This document shows positions 57,721 to 64,000 of a stretch of 64,000 nucleotides of DNA, in pieces. Numbering within the stretch: the first letter of the stretch is position 1; every line of letters begins with the position of its first letter. Source of the stretch: Epinephelus fuscoguttatus (lineage: Eukaryota > Chordata > Actinopteri > Perciformes > Serranidae). A program made the translations under genes and the position numbers. The stretch lies in NCBI RefSeq assembly GCF_011397635.1, contig NC_064754.1:29554543-29618542 (forward strand), given 5' to 3'. The notes beneath the pieces were generated by a model. It was not told the origin of the DNA. It was given only the letters and a program-made list of their open reading frames with translations, and made no database searches.

Positions 57721-58860
57721 ATGTATATTTATAAAACAGTCGGTAGCATCTATAACAAAATCATATGCTTATTCTATGACTGTAAAAAAAGATTTCATAA
57801 ATAAAATATTCTATTAACTCTATTAACTTCTTATTTTCTTTGAAATTTTATACAGATATGCAATGATGATTGCAGGGTAATATGTATGGTGATGTTATCC
57901 AATGTCCAGTCTCTAGGGCCCGTTGTAAATACCTTATGCGAATGGCTCTCTTATAACTATAAATTGAATATTTTGGGGGGTTTGGGCTGCTGATTAGACA
58001 AAAGAAGCATTTTAAATAAGCCAAGCAGCCTATAGTCTTTTTGATTTTGTAATTTGACAGTCCAGTCCTACAGAGACAACTTTTAATCATGAGACTTTTA
58101 TAAGAACCATAGTATGTAACACAAAGGCTTAAAATACCATGGTAGGATCGATCTTAATCACATGATAAAAATCTCTCTCCCTCCCTGCCTGAAGAAACTG
58201 TTGAAAGACAAACAATAAAAAGGAAAGTTGTGTCCAACATATGACACAAACACACATAATAGTATCTGTTCCTTTGTAAATAGCGTGGGCAGCCCCTCTG
58301 TCTGACAGTGAATCGTTTCCCAGCTGCAGTGACTCATCCTGCCTCATGGTTTCGTGCTGTAATCAAGGTGTGGCCAGGTTGTCATACAGGTGCACGAAAT
58401 GGTTGCCAGCACACAGCGTCGTTGTTGTCTCTTTGAAATGAGGAACGAAACCAATGAAAACCCAAACACAATAATAGTCATCAACAATATCAGGTGCTCC
58501 GTGAACTATCACGTGTTATCTACTGTAATATATAGCCTATATCTATTAGTTTACAGGTCTAAATGTGTTGTTACTGTCAGTCCACGCAAATGTGAACTTT
58601 GTACTTTGTTCTTATAAGCTGGGCAATTGTGTGTCAGTGTATCATACTGTACACTGTATTATGGGCTATAGTTTACAGTAATGTGAATGTATACTATGTA
58701 AAAGCTTTAAACATGTATGATAAAGTTTTAAATCATATTTCCAGTCTTGTAGTAACATCCTAAACCTACAGCATGGTCCTCCATTATAAACTTTTATTTT
58801 ATTTATTTACAACATTGCCTAAGGGTTTCTCAAGACGTAAACTTCAAATTGGTGTTTATT
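57721..58860. other. Intergenic DNA, nothing recognised
   Basis: AT-rich sequence upstream of the GC-rich promoter-like region at 58.9 kb. Confidence 0.4.
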
Positions 58861-58984
58861 TTATTGACTCCGGTTCCCGACAATAAACCGCAGCAGCGCC
58901 GCCTCTCCCAGTGTGTGGAGCATAGTGTGGAGCAGCCTGTGGCAGGGTGGGGTCGGGCTGATGGAGGCGGAGTCTGAGCTGAGG

Positions 58985-59161
58985 TGACGCTTCTTTTACT
59001 CATTTTTGTTCAGAGGACTGTTGGCCAGCAGCAGCAGCAACAGCAGCAGCCGCGGCGCAGACAGTGGAGAGAAGTGAGGAGAAATACAGACAACTGCCCT
59101 GCTCTCCAGGAAAACAACACCGATCTGGAATAAACTAAAACGCCTCCGTGTGTTTCGACAG
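58985..59161 (+). other. Probable non-coding first exon of a downstream gene
   Basis: A locally GC-rich block (GGAGGCGGAGTC, GCAGCCGCGGCGCAGAC) ends TTTCGACAG followed by the strong donor GTAAGATTC at 59162. No useful ATG precedes the donor. This looks like a 5' UTR exon with an intron running beyond the window. Gene order in other vertebrates makes jup (junction plakoglobin) a candidate, but its orientation relative to hap1 in human differs, so I leave it unnamed. The exon start is estimated. Confidence 0.5.
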
Positions 59162-60130
59162 GTAAGATTCACTAAATATGTGTATGCTCAACTTTCTCCT
59201 AATACTTATTGCGTCTTTGTCACCGACGTCTGTTTTTCCAGCAGCCTATTTTGCCCGTAATAGTTCCTATCTTTCTCTCTATATATCATGTTTCTTTATG
59301 GGAAAACATTTAGTCACATTTCTTATATTTTCCTTACCTGGGTGCAAATACAGTCCTGTATTTGGACTTCATTTCCGCATGCCACAAACTGGCCGCTGCC
59401 TGCTGTTTCGGAGTCAAGCGCGAGCTCCTCAGGCCCCAAAAGTTTGTTTTCTCAAATTAAACAAGTTATTTTAATGTCCAAAGTGTCAAATATCTGTTTC
59501 TGATAAATCCTAACCATGGTTTTGGCCCCAGTATCGATCATAAAACTTGACGTCACCTGTCAATAGAGTCCCACAGTGTAATTAGTGGTGTAAAGTATGC
59601 GCGCGCGCGCGTGTGTATGTGTGTCCGCGTGCGAGAGAGGCAGGTGAAGAGAAAGAGGCCATACCGTAGGCCTACATACAGGTAATGTCGACGATATATT
59701 TCTTTTAGAGGACAAGTAAGAGCTGAAAGAGATGTGAATCAGTTTAAGGACAGTTTAACATGTTGGCAAGACAACAACATTTACAAGTAAGTAAGTAGGC
59801 TACAGTTAACTATACCATATAAACTTTAATTGAGCTGAGGCGATTAATCTATTAGTCAATCCAGAGATTTTTATAATCAGTTAGTCTAGTCAAAAAGGGT
59901 TTTTTTTAACTTAATGGGCCAAAATGCACTGGTTTTGATCTCAAAAGTAGCCTAGTACAAGATTTTCTATTTCTTTTCCTTTTTTTGTTTGCTCCTCTAT
60001 GATTATGATGTTTAATATATTTAGGTTTTAAAGTCAAGGTTTGACAAAGCAGATGATATAAAGACAGATTTTTGATATCTTATAGACCAATGATTAATCA
60101 ATAAGTTAATAAGCAAATTAATTCATAATG
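59162..60130 (+). other. Intron after the 59-kb exon
   Basis: Includes a GC/GT microsatellite near 59599-59625 (GCGCGCGCGCGTGTGTATGTGTG) and a decayed repeat near 59830-59890 resembling the element at 39.59 kb. No exon is supported. Confidence 0.45.
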
Positions 60131-60279
60131 AAAATTAGGGCTAGGCAATACATAGATATATCGATATCATGATATTAGTCCAAATATATTAAACTTAGTA
60201 ATCATAGCGAAACCTTACACTAGGCTATTTATGAAATCAAAAATCAGTGCATTTTTGGCCCCTTATAGTTTAAAAAAAA

Positions 60280-61310
60280 AAAGCACTTTGTACAGTGGTT
60301 AGCACCGGCTACTCCAGCTTCCTCCCACAATCCAAACACGTGAGGCCCGTTTCCACCGCAGGAACTTCGGGGTGATTTTGCGGGCTGGGGCCGTTGGTGC
60401 GTGTCTCCACCGCAGGAACCACCCCCGAAGGACAGAGTTCCGGAACTTTTACGGAGGCTAAACAAGTCCCTGCCTCGGGGTAGGTACTCTGAACGGCCCC
60501 GAAAGACTCCTGGCTGGGGCTTGGGGATTACTTGGTGCTGATTGGATATACTCAAGGAGGGATGTGACGTCAACAGAAAGCAACAAAATAGCCGGCATTT
60601 TTAAAACTCAGCAGACGAGGATTAGCTCGTTCATATAGCTTTTGCTGCCATGTAAAAAAAAACCTCACTAAATGGCCCGTGAAAAAATTATTCTTTCCAG
60701 CGGATGTCTTAGTTACAACATGATTGAGCTAGCAAAGCAGTTTTGTGTTGATATGTGTGGTATTTATTCAGTTTTGGGAAATCACGATGTCTAGAAAGCA
60801 TTGGCTGACAGGGACAGCAAACAGCAGCAGCAAAACTAACATCAGGATGTCATCTGTTAAAAGCCTCCCGTTGTCGGATACGACATGAAACTACTCCAGT
60901 TAGCTCAATCATGTTGTAACTAAGACGTCCGCTGGGAAAAATATTTTTTTCACGGGCCATTTAGTGAGTTATTACAGACACCGCTATCGGCTAACGGCGT
61001 CCCTACGTCGCCCTGGTCAAAATGGTCGTGCAACGATTACGTCACATCAAGAGGCAGCCCGTAACTTTACAGGAACCTTCCTCGTACTCCGCTCTCTCAG
61101 TGGAGACACGGCGGTTGAGAGGGCCGAACGAGAGGACATTCCTGTAGTAGTTCCTGCCCCCCAAATAGTACCAGGAACTTCTTCAGTGGAAACAGGCCTA
61201 TGCAGGTTAGGTTAATTGGTGACTCTAAATTGCATGAATGGTTGTCTATCTCCATGTGTCAGCCCTGTGATAGTCTGGTGACCTGTCCAGGGTGTACCTG
61301 TTTTCCTGCA
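60280..61310. repeat. Common teleost repeat, interrupted by a fold-back element
   Basis: The left half ends CTTCCTCCCACAATCCAAAC (about 60318-60337). The right half resumes at 61200 with ATGCAGGTTAGGTTAATTGG, then TGACTCTAAATTGCATG and CCTGTCCAGGGTGTACC. Together they restore the order of an abundant teleost repeat (TCCCACAGTCCAAAGACATG, then CAGGTTAATTGG). Confidence 0.7.
60343..61199. mobile_element. Long fold-back element (857 bp)
   Basis: The ends AGGCCCGTTTCCACCGCAGG and GTGGAAACAGGCCT are inverted. Inner pairs include CTCACTAAATGGCCCGTGAA (about 60664-60683), with its complement near 60950-60969, and TTAGTTACAACATGATTGAG (60710-60729), with its complement near 60898-60917. The centre is near 60.8 kb. 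No transposase is present. Short flanks GTG/ATG may be a diverged 3-bp duplication. Confidence 0.75.
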
Positions 61311-61563
61311 TTAAAAGGCTGCATTACAGTAAAGTGATGTAGTTTTCTGAACTTAGCAGACTGTTCTCGCTGTTCTACTATTTGCCTTTACTACTTTCTT
61401 ATTATATCCGCATTACTGAAGGTTATTTATCAAAAATCTTATTGTGTAAATATATTGTGAAAGCACCAATAGTCAACCCTACAATATTGTTGCAATATCG
61501 ATATCAAAGTAATTGGTAAAAAATATTGATATTGGATTTTCTCCCTATCGCGCTGCCCTGTGT

Positions 61564-64000
61564 TGAACTCTTGGTTGGACAAAATGACAAAAAAATGTCA
61601 CCAGCACCGTTTTCTGACATCTTATGAACCAAATTAATTCATAATGCAAATACCTATTCGTACGAGCCCTAGATTTGCATATTTGAGCTCAGACAGCAGT
61701 AAATAATACAATGAGCTAATTGTGCTTGGGGGAGTAAGTTCTTGTTCACACACATCTGTAATGTATGACAGTGAATAATGCATCATTAAATCATAGTCCT
61801 AAAATGTGTTGCTGTTGCTATAGCACCCATCCACTCCCACACAGCTGGTCATGCCAGCAGTGATACCTCCAGGTGTTGCCAAATCTTCCATGATGTCATT
61901 ACCTTCTTTTGCAGATGCTCCAGACTTGACGGGACAGCAGTGTTTCAATCCTGCTTAGCGACCACAGGAGCACAAATTTCATTTTAAATTACTTTTATCT
62001 TATCCGTCCCCTTCTTAAGTCATTTGCGATGTACTCTGTTGCCAACTTTAATATCTGCTGGCGTCAAATTTGACATGGGTCACATTGGAATTAGAAGTTA
62101 AACAGCTTTTCTGTCTCTTGGACCATTAAACGCTAAATCACATTACCCTTTGTTTTCTTGTTCGAACTATCAGTGAGTAACGCCATCACAAAGTGCCAAG
62201 AACAGCACTAACCAAGTTTGTGGCATCCAACTTGTTTCTACACTAATGCATCCAGCTGGGGCTGTTGAATGTGTGTCAGGTTGAATAGGACAGCGTGCCA
62301 ATGCTTTCTGCCAGTCAGGCCTCCACCGAGCGAGCTTGGCCTGGGTCTGTGTCATCAAGTATGCAGCAGCAACAGACAGCACCCTGGTAGGAAAGCTGTT
62401 CCTGTCTGCCCTCAGGGAAGAGGGTGGACGGGTGGTGGGACGGCGACAGAGGGGGGCGACTTACTGTAGATTTCGCAGCTACAGCTGTGGCGGCACGGTG
62501 ATAATCCCCCCCCCCCCCTTAATTCCCTGATACTGTCCTACATTAGCAGAGCAAGAGGCCAAGAGATCCTTCAGTATATAAATAGGTCTACACTTTGCAA
62601 AGGGGATTACTGTATGGCATATATCCTAACCTCTTTGTTTAGGATCAAGGATTTCTTTGCTGCGGACTCACTGTCTTACCTCGTCTCTGTGTCTTGTTCA
62701 GCGATGCCTGACTGAGTACTTTCCAGGGGCTCAGTTACAGCCACTCAAAGCACACGTCGTGTGACCTGCTATGTGTTTGCATAGCACCCTGCCTCTGTAT
62801 TTTACTGTTCCCATGGAGAAGGGTTACGCAGAGAGATAAAGTTTCCCGTCAGCTACGACAGGGCTCTTTGTGGTCGAAGTCAAAGGGGAGTTGGTGTGAC
62901 AACATCAAAATTCTCCACGGGGGTTAACTTCCACACAAATTAGAGGAAATAATTATCAGACATGCCCATACCATGGACCCTCCCAGACATCCTGTGCTCC
63001 AATGTTATTATTAATATTATCTCTGACCAAAGAACATAACTTTAACATCTAAAGGTAAACCAGGCAGAGAAGGGGTTAATTCATTAAAGCCAAAGAATTT
63101 TGAGCCCTTTTGTTTAGTTTGAATACAGTAATTAAATAATTGGCAGCATCGTCATGTGAAAGATTTCTGCTGTCACTGACAAAAACTAAAATCAGAAGCT
63201 TCTAGCGGAGCACGGCGGTATAATGCTGAGCAAGTAAGGCTGACACTGCCCAGCTGAACCCTACCCATGACAGTCACTGAAATTAATTATTTACCTTCAG
63301 CAGTCCGCATGGTCGTATAAAACCAGGACAAGAAAATGTCCCTTACTTAAAATGTCAAAGACCTAATGGCTGTGTCTTCCCATCACTTGCACTTAAAAGC
63401 TGCATGAATATCTGCCAGGTTTCAACTTCCGCCAAAGCGCTGTCCAAAACAGCCCTGCGTCACTCTAACAGCACGCTAGAAATAGCTGAACCCTACTGTT
63501 TTCGTCATGAATACATTACCTTTGATATTTTTTTTATTACTGACTGTGTATCCAAGCAGGGAGGGAGGGAGGGATCTGGATTCCAGCACTGACTCAAAAG
63601 ACAAAGTTTTCACAGTTGGATGATTTGGCTGAGCTGTACTTCTCAGCATAGTGACTCTGATGAGTTCTGTGGTGTCTGTTTTTCTCCTCCTCCTCCCTCC
63701 CTGTCACTTAATTACACTTCTACGAGAGGTTGAGGAAAGTGAGGACAGCAAGGGTGTGGCTGACACATAAAGCTTGACTTTTTAAATGTGCAACACGAAG
63801 AGCATCGGCATCACGGGGGAAGTTAAATTTGCATATAGTCACTGTGGATTGAAAATCTCGTGTCTCGGTTTTCGATCGTTTGCTTTGTTTCACTGCTGTT
63901 GAAGGATTTCATGCACTCTGGGGTAGAGAAAGTTGTGCAACCCTGAGGCCTGTGCATACTTTACAAAACACTGGATGAACTGAAAAAATGCATGAGTGTT
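61564..64000 (+). other. Intron or intergenic DNA to window end
   Basis: I see no exon with acceptor, open frame and donor that I can support. Local features are a poly-C run at about 62506-62518 and GGGAGGGAGGGAGGG at 63559-63573, a possible G-quadruplex. Confidence 0.4.

Larger units (their letters stand above)
60138..61563. mobile_element. hAT-like MITE split by nested insertions
   Basis: AGGGCTAGGCAATACATAG on the left and CCCTATCGCGCTGCCCTG on the right (to about 61561) look like the inverted ends of the common AGGGCTGGGCAATAT family, with ATCGATAT motifs just inside each end. The middle is occupied by another repeat that itself carries a fold-back element. Confidence 0.5.

Noticed and set aside
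57272-57817. 181-codon plus-strand open frame
   Set aside because: It spans two recognisable dispersed repeats and has no coding context.
61905-61960. Acceptor-like CTTCTTTTGCAG followed by ATG at 61915, a possible second exon of the 59-kb gene
   Set aside because: The frame closes after four codons and no matching donor is evident.
63559-63573. GGGAGGGAGGGAGGG G-quadruplex motif
   Set aside because: A single G-rich microsatellite with no promoter or exon nearby; too common to count as a finding.

Overview
The window is vertebrate nuclear DNA, most likely from a ray-finned (percomorph-type) fish. Genes are short exons with GT-AG introns, intergenic DNA is AT-rich, and it is packed with small non-autonomous DNA transposons, tRNA-derived SINE-like sequences and CA/GT microsatellites typical of teleosts. 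There are no operons, phage, CRISPR arrays or other prokaryotic features. All gene models were assembled by hand from splice sites and reading phase; family names come from remembered protein families, not from a search.

Layout. (1) 4.4-10.9 kb, minus strand: a complete nine-exon type I keratin gene (451 aa) with a TATA box and a poly(A) signal. (2) 16.7-17.45 kb, plus strand: a compact gastrin/CCK-family prohormone gene (106 aa) whose mature peptide ends W-V-D-F-Gly-Arg-Arg. (3) 17.5-53.0 kb, minus strand: a long HAP1/TRAK (Milton) family gene with 14 confidently placed shared exons, an upstream promoter carrying a ZNF143-like site near 53.0 kb, and a second internal first exon at 35.5-35.7 kb that swaps the N-terminus. 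(4) 24.9-25.95 kb, plus strand: a small unrecognised coiled-coil gene nested in a hap1 intron. (5) 58.98-59.16 kb, plus strand: a GC-rich exon with a good splice donor, probably the non-coding first exon of a gene running off the window.

The order type I keratin - gastrin - HAP1-like matches the KRT/GAST/HAP1/JUP neighbourhood of human chromosome 17q21. This favours gast and hap1 over their paralogues cck and trak1, which lie close together on human 3p22. The genes do not form a pathway: keratin builds epithelial intermediate filaments, gastrin is a secreted gut hormone, and HAP1/TRAK proteins are adaptors for microtubule motors.

Mobile and repeat DNA fills much of the rest: hAT-like elements with exact 8-bp target duplications (749-1253 and 18264-18709), a TTAA-flanked MITE (20476-20873), long fold-back elements (46.26-46.92 kb and 60.34-61.20 kb), and three copies of an element whose interior has become a degenerate minisatellite (2.9, 14.8 and 53.2 kb). 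The best candidates for something undescribed are the nested coiled-coil gene, the alternative poly-asparagine N-terminus and inconsistent 5' reading frame of hap1, and the minisatellite-bearing transposon family.
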